DNA from: Clavaria fumosa
Lineage: Eukaryota > Basidiomycota > Agaricomycetes > Agaricales > Clavariaceae
Length of the DNA stretch: 64,000 nt
Assembly (NCBI GenBank): GCA_951802425.1
Contig: OX637799.1
Location: 2,852,001 to 2,916,000 of the forward strand
Direction: 5' to 3'
Shown here: positions 1 through 11,155 of the stretch, one piece after another
Numbering within the stretch: position 1 is the stretch's first letter
Layout: every line of letters begins with the position of its first letter
Program-made: the position numbers and the translations under genes
Notes under the pieces: generated by a model
Databases searched by the model: none
What the model was told of the DNA's origin: nothing
What the model saw: the letters and a program-made list of their open reading frames with translations, nothing else

Positions 1-2
1 AT

Positions 3-308
3 TGCGCTGTCTGCAACCACGGAGGTCATCAGGCCTGCTATCGGCAATTTTACTCTCAGCGTCCGCCAGTGGAGATGCCGTTGGCTGTTCCAGCTCAGCC
101 GACAATCGACATCAGGACTGAGAGCAGACATATGATCAGAAGAGAGAGTTCTGCATCGAGCATCGTTGAGTCTGATGATGGTCAGGTGCTGGAGAGTGTG
201 GCCGACCCACCACCCGCGAAGCCAGCAAGCAGATTACTGGCCCACGAGTGCGCCGCTGGTTGTGGACATTTTTGTTGGGCTATCAGTGGGTATTTCGATG
301 AGCCATAG
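3..308 (+). CDS. MTC5: SEA/GATOR2 complex subunit Mtc5 (WDR59-like), C-terminal end only
   Basis: Partial gene; the 5' part lies outside the window. The frame is open from base 3 to a TAG at 306-308. It reads a Cys-rich tail with CAVCNHGGHQACY near the start and ECAAGCGHFCW just before the end. This is the layout of the C-terminal RING-like zinc domain of WDR59/Mtc5 (CxxCGHGGH ... CPxGCGxxC). These proteins are WD40 scaffold subunits of the SEA (GATOR2) complex, which regulates TORC1 at the vacuole. The linker between the two Cys clusters is longer than in animals and rich in Ser/Pro/Glu. WDR24/Rtc1 has a related tail, but the final GCG-x-x-C pattern fits WDR59 better. No intron is visible here. 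Confidence 0.7.
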   Translation, partial: CAVCNHGGHQACYRQFYSQRPPVEMPLAVPAQPTIDIRTESRHMIRRESSASSIVESDDGQVLESVADPPPAKPASRLLAHECAAGCGHFCWAISGYFDEP

Positions 309-386
309 CAGTGTCACCTCCAGAGACTGGAGGGCCCATGATCACGATAACTGTTGATATTATATTTTCAATGTACAATAATTTAT

Positions 387-1883
387 CTAGGCTACCATGG
401 CACTCTCTGCCTCAGATACCTCCATGAGAATATCCCCAGTTTTAGATGCCGCACCAATTTCGCGCTGTTCGATCTCTGCTGCCTTGGCTCTGGCTTCGAT
501 TTTTCGAGACTCGGCGGCTCGTTGAAGCTCCTCGATCTCTGCGGTTAGCTTTGCCTGTAGCGTCGTGTCGTAAGGAAATGCTGAGACAGGGAACACAACA
601 ACTAACGATCTTCGCCTCGACATCGGATTTGTCAAATATGGAGTAAGGAGAGGTGGGAGGGGCTCGTTCCTTGTCGGCTGTGATGATCACTCGTCTGATG
701 ATCGAAGACAAAATGAGCAGAAGAAAGCGCACGTACGTGTCGCCGCATACTGGAACACCTCGCTCATGAGCTCGTGGTTACGCCTATAACGCGTGAGGGC
801 GAGCGTCCGCGTCGATATGAGCTCAGTCTCGTCCGACGAGTCATCATCGTCTAAGCGGGTCGGCGGCGGCCGCTGCTGCTAAGAGACCAACATGAGATGA
901 GACGGAGCTACGAATGTGAGAAGAAAACAATTCAGAAATGTACCGCTGCGCCCATGCCCATGCCCATTCCTCCGGGAACCTGACCCCTATGGCTTTGACC
1001 TTGGATGGCTTGACTACGGCGCTCGAGGACCTCCATGTTGCTATTCTGCTGTGCGAGCATCGCTTGCGGGTTCAGGCCTAGGACGGCGGCGGCGGCATTC
1101 TGGGGGAGGACGCCGATAGGCTGCTGTGGCGGAGGGGCGTGGGTACTGGGGCCGCTGCCATGTGGGTAGACGGTCTGGCCTTTCTTGTCGCCCATGACGA
1201 AGATGGCGGGTTCGTTGATGGGGCGCAGCGGGTACGAGCGCACGGGCTGCGAAAGGAGCGCGGGCGGGATTGCTACAAGCACCGGCCCCGCAAATTGCTT
1301 TCACGTCGGCACTCGAGCGCGAAGAAATGAGACAAAAAATACGGAACGCACGCATGGGTTTTCCGCGTGTGTAGTGGACGAGCACAAGGTGTGGATGTCC
1401 ACCCCTGTTCAGTCTGTAGCGACGTCGCATGCGCCAAGCGGTCGTGTCCTGCGAGTTGGGCACGAACCCGAACTTGACCTCGAGCACTTCCATCTCCTAA
1501 ACAAGTTCAATTGGTCACTCTGAGAGTAGGGGATGTGCAAGAGATACATACACGGCCATTGGCGATGGTGACGGAATACCTAGTTTCCTGCTCTCGCCAC
1601 CGTATTCCGTCGTTCGGAAACGGAATGTGAGGCTGCAAGAACAGCAGGAATACTTGTCCCTCTGAGCAGTGGTTCAGTGGGTTGAGAACCAAGGGCGAGT
1701 CAATAAGTGTCCTTCACCTGCAGGTTTGTCTATATATCCCCAGTGGTACGGGATTTGGTTAGACAGAACGACAGCGCGGAGGAGCATATTGAGAGCCGTC
1801 TCATAGCTGAGCGATGGATGTAACGGTAGTGTTTCTGGGAAACGAAGGCAGAGCCCTTCGAGTTGCGCTTGTTGCAAAGACAT
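387..1883 (-). CDS. ssr4: SWI/SNF and RSC chromatin-remodelling complex subunit Ssr4
   Basis: Seven-exon model on the minus strand: 1718-1883, 1552-1661, 1352-1496, 944-1272, 737-878, 607-677, 387-554; 1131 nt, 376 aa. All introns are GT-AG, 52-79 nt. Start is the ATG at 1881-1883. The N-terminal domain has YIDKPAEGQ, FPNDGIRW and VKFGFVPNSQDTTAWRMRR, which match fungal Ssr4. The middle is Pro/Gln/Gly-Met rich. The C-terminal half has an acidic DDDDSSDE patch, then TLALTRYRRNHELMSEVF, PYSIFDKSD and a Glu/Lys/Ala-rich coiled coil. Ssr4 is known from fission yeast SWI/SNF and RSC, and its length (about 395 aa there) agrees. The gene is transcribed divergently from the kinase at 2483. The exon 3/4 junction was chosen because it is the only GT-AG pair found that keeps frame. 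Confidence 0.75.
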
Positions 1884-2269
1884 TTTCAGAATCCGAAGTC
1901 GCGCGAACACGTCTCGTGTTGCTCTCACCACTGGATCACCACTGGATCACCAGCGACTCGACCACGCGTCTGCTTGCTCTGCGTCATGTCTACACTACAC
2001 ATTACAATAAGTAGTCCTGCAATGGGCGTCTCCACCAACAATTCCACGTCCAAGTGGGATACTCGAACTCGTGGCTTCAAGTCAATATGCGTTGCATGCA
2101 TCTCGGCCTGGGGTGCCTACTGCTCATTGAGCATTCGCCCATCATGTTCATAGAAACTCACTTTCGGCAGCCGCTCGTGCGTATGTCGTGAAACCACCCA
2201 GTCTTAATCGCGACAGCACTTTCGATCTGGTCATCATGCGGTTCTGAGACACACCCTCCTGCGCCCGAC

Positions 2270-2276
2270 TATATAG
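2270..2276 (+). promoter_or_regulatory. TATA-like element upstream of the Ran1-like kinase
   Basis: TATATAG sits about 210 bases before the kinase start codon, inside the 599-bp divergent spacer between ssr4 and the kinase gene. It is followed by a pyrimidine-rich stretch typical of fungal core promoters. The spacer 1884-2482 holds no convincing gene. This is a motif match only. Confidence 0.3.
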
Positions 2277-2482
2277 ATGCGGAGACTATCACGGAGGCTT
2301 GCATTGGAAGTCCCCTCTGAACGCTCACTTTGTCTTTAGCAACCATCTTGTTCTCGTTTTCTTCTTTAGTTACTGCTCGTCGTGATCTTCTTCGGCACCG
2401 ACTCTCCACTCGCCAACTACTTCGTTCTCGTTGATTCGACTTCGCCACAGCCCTATATCACCACCACTCTTTTACACCAACC

Positions 2483-3793
2483 ATGCCCAAACGCACACCG
2501 AACCTGCCCGACTTCGTCATGTCTCTCGTCGGTCATCGTTTTCTCCTCATCAGTAAGCTTGGCTCTGGCAGCTACGGCGCGGTCTACAAGGCACTTGACC
2601 TCAAATCTCCAACGAAAAGTCGTGGCGTATATGCTGTAAAATGCGTCCGCAAACCTCCCTTCGGTTCCTCCCAGTATAGACACCTATCCCTGGAGATCAA
2701 TCTCCATATGAAGATGTCTGACCACCCTCACATCGTGACACTCCACCGTGCGTTCGAGGACGACGAGTTCGTCTTCCTCGTCATGGACTTTTGCCCTGGT
2801 GGCGATATGTTCACGGCGATCGCAGAGCATAAAGTCTACGCCAACAATGATCAGTTGATCAAGAGCAGCTTCCTTGATCTTATCGACGCAGTCCTCGCCT
2901 GTCACGCAAGGAGCGTATTTCACCGTGACCTCAAACCCGAAAACATCCTTTGTTCAGAGGACGGTAGCAACATACGTCTAACTGATTTCGGGCTCGCTAC
3001 TCCTGAGAAGGTCACCAAAGAACATGCGGGCAGTAGTTCCTACATGAGTCCTGGTGAGATCCTTTATTAGTCCATGGTTAGCCTCATGGCCTCAATCTAT
3101 TATGTAGAGTGCTTCGATGGACGAACTCAAACCCATACGCCACAACATGCCGACATCTGGGCCCTTGGGGTCATCCTTATCACTATGATCACCGCTCGTC
3201 ACCCCTGGAGGAGAGCATCGCCGGGTGATGATCTCTTCTCCAACTACCTCAGACAGCCAGACAAGCTGGGTCCCTCGCTGAACATCTCAAAGGCAGCCAG
3301 TAAAATCTTGCACCGCATCTTCCAACTCAAACCGCCTCTGCGGATATCGTTGCCAGAACTCCGTCAAGAAATTCTGAAGGTGGATAGATTCAGGCGGTCA
3401 GCGGAGGACGACGTGCGCACGGCCACCCCTCGCCGATTCATGCCCCGTTTCCCAGGGCGCCGCCCCAGTCAGGACGTGCGCACGGCCGACGTGGCCTCTC
3501 CGCTGCCGCAAGCGCAGTTCCTCTCACCCACGTTGAACGGACAAGTCAGCGTGGTCCCCTTTAGCACACGTCACTCTTCTTCTTCCGTGTGGTCTCCTTC
3601 GTCCTCCACGGACAGCGATGGCCCGATCACACCAGAGACACGTCCTGTACAAGCGGAGGTCGAGATACCCGACTCAGACGCTTTGAACCTAGACGGGGAG
3701 TCACCGATGCAGGTCATCGATATCCAGTTAGACATTCCGAAGTCTCACGAAAGCGTTGTTATGGCATGCGTAGAACGCGTAGAACGCGTATGA
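2483..3793 (+). CDS. Serine/threonine protein kinase, Ran1/Pat1-Ksp1-like
   Basis: Two exons, 2483-3053 and 3108-3793, joined by a 54-nt GT-AG intron inside the activation segment; 418 aa. A complete kinase fold is visible. The Gly loop is LGSGSYGAVY, the Lys is in YAVKCV, the catalytic loop is HRDLKPEN, the Mg-binding motif is TDFGLA, and the P+1 region is SSYMSPECFDG. SPE replaces the usual APE, as in Ran1/Pat1, Ksp1 and Vhs1/Sks1 kinases. DIWALGVIL follows. After residue about 300 comes a Ser/Pro/Thr-rich tail with no domain I recognise. Relatives control the mitosis/meiosis switch and nutrient responses in yeasts; the role here is inferred from family only. A TATA-like site lies upstream and an AATAAA follows the stop. 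Confidence 0.8.
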
Positions 3794-4604
3794 AAACTGT
3801 ATGCTGACCGTATAGTATATAACTATAAAATAAACGTTTTTCCTTTGCATGTATACGCAAAGCCTTCGGTTCCGAGCCGCGTCAGTAAGCAGGTGGCAGT
3901 GTCGACGTTGAGGAGCACTCATGATCAGTACTGCCCTGTTCGACGTTCATCGAATGCATCTCGACGCTTGTCTATTGGAACCTCGCTGTCCAATCTATCC
4001 AACCAGTGCTCAATCTCGCGCCGAGCCGAGGGCACAATGCTTGGCGTGGTGATACCCAATACACGCGGACGAATATATAGCTAACGGTAGACTAAGCCCT
4101 GATATCCTTTTCGTCGATATGCCATCTCGTTCAATATCCTTCTGTTACTCTCTCCTCCTTCAACATGCCAAAATCGTTACAAGGTCTCGGTTGGGACTTT
4201 CAGGGAACAGACCATGCTTGAGTATCTGGAGATGTATGTGCATGCCATCGGCAGCGCAGCAGAGGGGGCTGTCGAATGCGGTGAGCCAAGCAACAAGATC
4301 TCATCGATCTCATCGCTGACACGCCCTTGCAATGCTTGTCGCAACGGTTCATGATATAAGGTTGAGCCTGCGCGGCACGCAAGGGACTTGCCTCTTAAGG
4401 TTGCTGTACACTAGCGCCTCTTATCCATCTCGGCGCTACTCTCCCCGCCTTGTCACTGATGTGTCTTTCCGTTGTCTGGAGACCTCGGTTACCACAATGC
4501 TGTATGCTGAAGGCTGCGCTGATAAAAGTCAACACAGCCCTTTGAGGCTTGCTCATAAGCTGGTATGTTGAACGATATATACATGCCTTCCTCCATCTAA
4601 TTTC
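3794..4604. other. Intergenic spacer with a possible poly(A) signal
   Basis: AATAAA at 3829-3834, 36 bases after the kinase stop codon, is a plausible polyadenylation signal. The rest of this 811-bp spacer has only short unrelated open frames. It should carry the promoter of the CRIB-array gene. Confidence 0.4.
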
Positions 4605-7249
4605 ATGTTCTTTAAGCGGCTGGCCAACACTTTTTCAAGAATATTCTCAGTAATGTTGTCGCCTCAGGCGGATATCTCGTTCAGTTTTGAGAACTCGGAC
4701 ACGTCTCTGGCAGATGTCTCATTTAGCTCTCAAACCTCGAGTACTTCTCTTGTTTCAGGAACCAGATCTTTGGGAATGGGGTTTCTTGCGGGGCAGGCCT
4801 TGAATACCTGGGGGAAAACAGTCCTCAATTGTGGTCGTCGCGTCGAGGGCCTAGCCAGAACGCGAATCATCAGCAGCTACTTTCCCGATTTCGACTCGCG
4901 TGTCTCGGACAACGATTATGAGTATTTGCTGCAATCTTCATGGTATCTTATCCTTGCTGTGGCGAGCTTCACAACGCTGAAATGTCACATAATAATAGGG
5001 TGAAATATCGACCCCCTAACGAGTACAAGTGCGCTCTCGGGGCTATCTGGCGGCAGATTGCGTCTAACGAGACGTCTGATCTTGTACGGGCCCTTTCCAA
5101 ATGGTCTGCGGAACATGTCAAGGCCTATCTGTCTCAGTTGATGCTGTGCCTTGACTCGGATTCTAAGTACGAGTTGTCTCTTCATGTGAAAAGTCATTGC
5201 TGATAGTCTCCCAGCAGGGAACCATATCGTGGCATCGGCAGAACTTACTTTTCATTGTCCTTCCATTCGCACCCCTTGGAGCCATTCGTGAAATTTATTA
5301 CTCTGCTTGCACGTTCTAATGTGGAGATGTGTAGGGCTGTCGCGCAACCCCAATTTTTGAATTTCCTCTTAAATATTTACCTCAAGTCTTTTTTGACTGC
5401 ATACAGGGAACCGCCTGGCCGTTCCCCTCACCGGTCCTCTGACCTGTTTTGTGCATGCAACTCTGCGCTTCGGGTTATTGCAGAGGATCCCGAGTCTCTT
5501 CGTATCCTCAGGGACCATCCGATTAATTCGTTGTGGCCACGGAGGGCAACAATCCCGCTTTCGCGATGTATCAGGAAGCAAATCACCGATCGCCGCTCTG
5601 CTTGGCTAAACCTCGGGAAACACTCTATCTTGGTCAGGTTGACCATGCTCGACCATACGATCACAGCTTCCCATCGAGGGAGGTTCACATACAAGGGAAA
5701 ATCTCTCCTCCCCACGGACTTTCCTTCGGACATGCTTGTCAATTGTACAACGGATGTTTTTGATGAGTTTATCGATCTAGTAGAGTTTCTAAGGCAAGTA
5801 TTTGTGTCCATTTTTTAATTGCACAAATCCGTGACGATCTGCCAGATGGTCAAGCTATGGCACTGAGATTGTCCAGAAGGCGGCGATGATCCTGTGTCGT
5901 TATTTCGAGCCGCTGCAGAAGGATCTCCGCATGCTGAACAATCTGTCATACATTCCATTGATCAATGCTTTACGCTCGTCACTTTTTCGGATACCGAACC
6001 TCGAATTTTTGTTCGTATCCATTTGACATGTCTCTGGCAACTGCGCTGACTTTAACTTGTCAGACACGACAAGCCTGTCTGGTCCCTGGATTGTGAAGGC
6101 TCTCCCATTCCACTGACCTCCCACATCTGTAACTGTCTTGGCATTACGCAGTCGGGCAGGGATGACGCCGCTTTGGCGTACTTTGCCGGGATTTTTTTGG
6201 TGGTCCTAGATGCGTTCAAAACGCCACATGGTTCACCTGAGGATCCCTATCTCGACTCGCCACCCGTGTGCGACAACGACGGCTGGCACCTGAGCACGTT
6301 ATTTTCGATGTGGTCGTCTCATTCGACAAGAACAATGCGGCAGGAACGGTTCCGCCCGTCTTCGCGTGATTGCTCGTCTCCTGCACAGTCATGGTGGGGC
6401 ATGGGAGGAGAGGAAGAGGAGAGTCAGGACAAGCGACGATTTATCCACAATGCCGACAAAATCGTGTTTGCGCCGGAGCCAGAGCGTATCAGCAGGCCGT
6501 TCGGCTTTGTGCATAGCGTGCACGTCTCCGCGCCGCCAATGCCAGGAGGGGAGTTCCTTGGGCTTCCGGAGCAGTGGGCGAGGCTCCTGCGGAGTCACCA
6601 GTGGGGCTTGGGAGAAGAAGGAGAGGAGAACCAGGGCGAGCGGCCGTATATCCATAACGCCGACGAGATCGTGTTTGCACCGGAGCCAGAGTGTATCAGC
6701 AAGCCGTTCGGCTTTGTGCATCGTGTGCACGTCTCCGCGCCGCCAAGCCCAGGAGGGGAGTTCATTGGACTTCCAGAGCAGTGGGCGAGGCTCCTGCAGA
6801 GTCACCAGTTGGGCTCGGGAGGAGAGGGAGAGGAGAGCCAGGGCAAGCGACGGTTTATCCACAACGCCGACGAGATCGTGTTTGCGCCGGAGCCAGAGTG
6901 TATCAGCGAACCGTTCGGCTTTGTGCATCGTGTGCACGTCTCCGCGCCGCCAAGCCCAGGAGGGGAGTTCATTGGACTTCCAGAGCAGTGGGCGAGGCTC
7001 CTGCAGAGTCACCGGTTGGGCTCGGGAGGAGAGAGAGATGAGAGCCAGGGCAAGCAACGGTTTATCCACAACGCCGATGAGATCGTGTTTGCGCCGGAGC
7101 CGGAGTGTATCAGCGAACCGTTCGGCTTTGTGCATCTCGTGCACGTCTCCGCGCCGCCGATGCCGGGAGGGGATTTCATTGGACTTCCAGAGCAGTGGGC
7201 GAGGCTCCTGCGGAGTCACCAGTGGGGCTCGGGATACCGTCCTCTTTGA
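4605..7249 (+). CDS. Uncharacterised protein with four tandem CRIB (p21-Rho-binding) domains at its C-terminus
   Basis: Five exons: 4605-4942, 4999-5166, 5218-5793, 5846-6010, 6064-7249; 2433 nt, 810 aa. Introns are 51-56 nt; the third starts with GC instead of GT (AG/GCAAGT). The first about 540 residues are mostly helical-looking, with a Ser-rich N-terminus and no family I recognise; an ARM/HEAT-like fold is possible. The last about 270 residues are four copies of a 69-residue unit. Each contains ISxPFGFVHxVHVSAPP followed by GGEFxGLPEQWARLL, an almost perfect CRIB/PBD motif as in PAK kinases and other Cdc42/Rac effectors. There is no kinase domain before or after the array. Predicted role: multivalent binding of active Rho-family GTPase, either as scaffold or sink. 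The start codon is the first in-frame ATG and is uncertain. Confidence 0.7.
6411..7240 (+). repeat. Four direct tandem repeats of 207 bp, each encoding one CRIB domain
   Basis: The GCAGTGGGCG landmark recurs at 6571, 6778, 6985 and 7192, exactly 207 bp apart, so the array expanded in whole 69-codon units. Copies 2 and 3 are the most alike; copies 1 and 4 carry more changes. Frame is kept throughout and no copy has a stop. Confidence 0.95.
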
Positions 7250-7486
7250 CGTTTGCCGAGTGACGGCTCCGAAACAGAAACATCATATTTATCTTATAGT
7301 AATTTATTCACTCCTGGCTTTAGGGATTATCCCTTGTATTTACATACCCTTATCTCCATCAACTACCTCCGGGGCTCCTGCGCGAAAGCAGCAGGGGTCG
7401 CATTTGACCTACCACATGCGCATCAGTTGTAGAACTCAGCGCCTTACTGTAAGATGGGTTTGTCACGTGAACTCGACGAACTTTCA

Positions 7487-7941
7487 ATGCTGCGTGCCAC
7501 CCGGCCTCTTCTGCAGCTAGTCACAAAACGCTCTACAGGCCTCACGGGCCTCGCGGTGCACAAAAACCCGCTACCTGAGCTCGTGGAGACATACGAGTCC
7601 ACGCTCGCGCTTGCGGCGGCGACGCTGCCCGCGACGTCCGCGTACCGTCAAAGCGTGGAGGCGCTCACGCGGCGCAAGCTCCGGCTTGTGTCCGACGCCA
7701 AGGGCGACGTGCAGACGGCCGAACGCGCGCTGGACGAGGGCCAGATCGAGCAGGCGCTAGACGTCGCCAAGGACGAGCTCGCGCTGATGTCCAAAATGGC
7801 CCGCTGGAAGGCGTGAGTTGCCACCCAATCTGTCCTCCAACACCAGATGAGGCTCATTATTCTGTTGGATATAGGTGGGAGGACCTTCAAGAGAAGCCGC
7901 CCGCCAGGCAGTGGGAGTACTTTGGAAGACAACAAGAGTAA
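7487..7941 (+). CDS. NDUFA5: NADH:ubiquinone oxidoreductase (complex I) subunit NDUFA5 / 29.9 kDa
   Basis: Two exons, 7487-7812 and 7875-7941, with a 62-nt GT-AG intron; 130 aa. It matches the NDUFA5 family of complex I accessory subunits: TGLTGLAVHKNPLPEL, then SAYRQSVEALT, and a C-terminal tail WEDLQEKPPARQWEYFGR encoded by exon 2. NDUFA5 lies in the matrix arm at the inner mitochondrial membrane. I chose the second in-frame ATG (MLRATRPLLQ) because it gives an Arg-containing mitochondrial presequence directly before the domain. An ATG at 7454 would add 11 residues. Confidence 0.9.
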
Positions 7942-10900
7942 CGGTAGCACTCCCCTGCCCAGTGCCATCCCTCGCATCGCATGTATATATCTGATTATAC
8001 ACACACGTTCTCAGCCCGGGTCCCCCGTACAACCAGTTATGAAAGCATGTCCCAGCATCGTCCAACTGTCTTAGCTACCGTTTTTCTTGTCCCTCTTACA
8101 AAGCGTATTAATCAAAAAGAGGTTGTGTCCTGACTCTTCGGGTTATAAGGAATGGTCAAATGGCAGAGGAGCAAGGCAAAAGACCAGCAAAGAAGCTATT
8201 GGGGTTTTGCTGAGCTCTTCAGACCCCAAAGTGAGGGTATTATGTACCTATTGCAGTTTGTAGTGTGATGCTCACAAATTTTGTGAATTCTGGGGGAAAA
8301 TAGACATCAGCTCCACTGTCCATCCCTTCAATTGCCTGTGGGTCTACTCCTTCATTCAAGGCTGTGTCAGAGTGATCTGATGTGCCTTTGAATACATAAG
8401 AGTTGACCTCATTGGTTTGGGGTTGTGAGGCAGCATTTGCAGATCCCTGAGCTTATGCTGGACCATCCCTTCATTTTCATATCCATTTCCTCTGAACAAT
8501 GCATTTCTTGAAGTCAGCATTTGGTATCAAGCTGGAACATGGTTGATTTTGAGGTAGTGTCTTGTTTTAACAGCTTCTCACATCTGATTTGCTGGACTTG
8601 GCTTTGATTAGGGATGTCAAACATGCCTTTACATTTAGAAATATGGATTTGAGGCCAAATCGGGAAGGGTGTAAAACCTTGTCTTTGATGCAATGACATA
8701 ATTTTTTCCCGGTTCGTAAGGTCAAAACATATCCATATGTACCACATACAATAAGAACCCCTGCTGAAGTAGTCAGTGCGTTGTCTCTGCCATGAAGACC
8801 GAAATGCAAAGCACCTGCCCCGCTTCGTGCGTGGGCAGACCCACGCAGGGCAAGGCGCAGAGCGGTCAGGCCACTTGACCACCGGCTTCGAACCCTCCGT
8901 ACAGTCTCTTCTGCTTCCGAACACTCGCGGGCCGCATTGATTGATCAGCCTCCCAAAAACGCACACACCAAAGGAGCGGTTCAGAGGCGCCTAACACGTT
9001 CACGTTCACGTCCGCGCACCGTCCCGAGCAGCGCCCCCGGAGGACGGCGCACGAGCCTGGTGTCCCACTGCACCCTCGGTCCCATCCCCACCCCCTTCTC
9101 TTTGTTTCCGGGCACCGCTCGCCATGATGGCCGGGTGGGCCTCCCCCCCTAAACCTAGTTCCGGGTATTCGACATTGCCGGGGGCTTGCTATGGAGCGTC
9201 GTTGCTACAGCATTGGTATGAAGGCGAGGCGAGGCGCACGTCGAAGTCGCCTGCCCCCCCCCCCCTCAAACCGTTGAGATGATGAACAGATGGCCGAGAG
9301 AGCCAATGGGGTGGGAGCGAGAAGGGATGGTCGCAGACGGAGAGGCACGAATGTGCGGGTGGCACGCTCTCTGGTCCTTGCCTAAGCGTTGCATTTCAGC
9401 CCTCTTAGGGGCTAACCGGGTTCTGCAAGGGCCGATTTGGGCCGGAGGCAAGTTCGCAAAGCAGAGGATTGGGGGCCCAGGGAGGAAATTCCAAAATTAG
9501 GCGGAAGAAGTAACAAGAGAAAAACCTTCCGCGGGTCAGACGCGTGACAGCGCGGGCCGGGACAGGCTGTCTAAGCAGGTGTGTTTTAAGTTCGAGGGTA
9601 CATGTTCAGTCATCGACTGCACCCGGGGGCGAACGCAGAAACCGCAGGATGTCACGTGTTGGGGCTGATGGGACCAGTACGCCCAAGTGGCAGTGTTGTA
9701 AACTACTCCCAGGTGGGGGGGTCATTGGACCTTTTGTTGGTCGCAAGGGATTGATCAGCGCCCGCACCCTTGTGATGGGTCTGATGCAGATGTGGCTTGT
9801 GTATGAGCTTCGTCACATAGCAGCGATGCTGGGGTCATCTGTTCGGAGGGAACCTCAGCCCGATTTTTCGAGTTGAGACCGTTGAGGACGCACCTTTTCT
9901 GGCAGACAGATCATCCTCGGTGCGCACCAGGCACTGATCAGACCGCTCGTTCAGGCAAGAATAAAATAAAAATAAAAATCCACGGCACTCAAGACCGTTC
10001 TTAGACAGATGAAGAACAAAAATGTCCGGTCCCAGAATAGAAAAAGCACGGGGTAGTCCCTGTCAGCTTGTCGCGCAGCCCAATTACTGATCCTGAAGAA
10101 ACAGGGGCGTACAAAACGCGAGGACCGAGCGTTGGTTCCGCCGGAACACAGACGCGACGCGCTTAGAGTCCGCGGTCACCTTTTGGTACGGAACACGGGG
10201 CAGAAAAAAAAGAAGACGAGAGGGCCGAACGAAGCGCTGCTGTGTATGACATCCACGCGGACGCGCCACGCCGACTTGTGTATCAGTATCAGCATGTGGT
10301 CATCGCGCGGCGCGGTGTGGCGCACATTTCCCCTTTTTGGTTGTTTAGGTCTATTTGTTCGTTTGACATCGGCTCGGCTCGGCTTTACGCAGCGAGAACA
10401 GAAGGAGTCAGCCTTGCGAGGTTGCAGAACGAGCATGTGTGCATCGGCTGTGCATCGGATTGCAGGCTGCATTGTGCTACACGTGAACGGCCTCGCAGAA
10501 GCGTTATTCTTGAAAAGGATGTTCAATTGTTTATTCAAGAATGCAGAGGCATTCATTCACCTTATTAGCCTCCTAAGACGAAGCCAGTGGTAGCGCATGC
10601 TATGTTATTTTCTCCGCAACAAGAAGAGGGGCTCTAACGATCATAAAAGAAGACAAGGGTTGTGTACTGCACGGTGACTTGACGGTGAAGCGGAGAGGAC
10701 GCATGCAATTCTGTTCCGGGTGTCGGCTTAGATGCGCATTGCAGCATTGCAGCAATGCAGCAATACACCATGGTCAGTGTGTGAATCAATCGATGATAAC
10801 TCCGAACGTGTGAAATCCAGGTTCAATAACATTGGTTCCTATGTTCCTGTGAAATTTACGATGCACATCAACGATACGATGTAAACGTCGCTTAAGCGAG

Positions 10901-11155
10901 TCTCTCACTATGAAGCCCCAACGATGGGGTTGAATCTGTGATGGATGACCCCATTATTGACAGGATCAGTTAACTTGAGAGAGGGAAGAAGAGTAAGGGG
11001 GATTTACTAATTTAGAGGGTATCACCAATTTCCCACGCCCTTTATAACAACATGTGGTCGCTATGTCATCTGACTACTCTACTCCTACTCCTGTTCCTCT
11101 TTAGACCCCTTCATCGCTTTTTTTTCTCTAACCACCAACCACTACTACCACCACA
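7942..11155. other. 3.2-kb gene-poor interval including a CpG-free, transposon-like block (8141-8660)
   Basis: No convincing host gene on either strand. By eye, 8141-8660 contains no CpG dinucleotide and is rich in TpG/CpA. On the minus strand it holds a roughly 70-codon open frame (ending with a TAA near 8243) of no recognised family, in keeping with a decayed mobile element. From about 8800 to 10600 base composition becomes GC-rich again, with homopolymer C runs near 9250 and no coding pattern. 10600-11155 is the upstream region of the kinase at 11156 and holds a TATA-like TTTATAA near 11041. Confidence 0.6.

Noticed and set aside
6389..7219. 276-codon open frame antisense to the CRIB array
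   Set aside because: It repeats with the same 207-bp period only because the DNA does. The sense strand encodes a recognisable domain and has proper splice joins upstream.
6366..7520. 384-codon plus-strand frame overlapping the CRIB array
   Set aside because: Shadow frame of the same repeat, Ser/Arg-rich, with no domain; the other frame gives CRIB motifs.
8840..8930. tRNA-like TTCGAA loop
   Set aside because: TTCGAA occurs, but neither strand gives a paired T stem, anticodon arm or acceptor stem around it.
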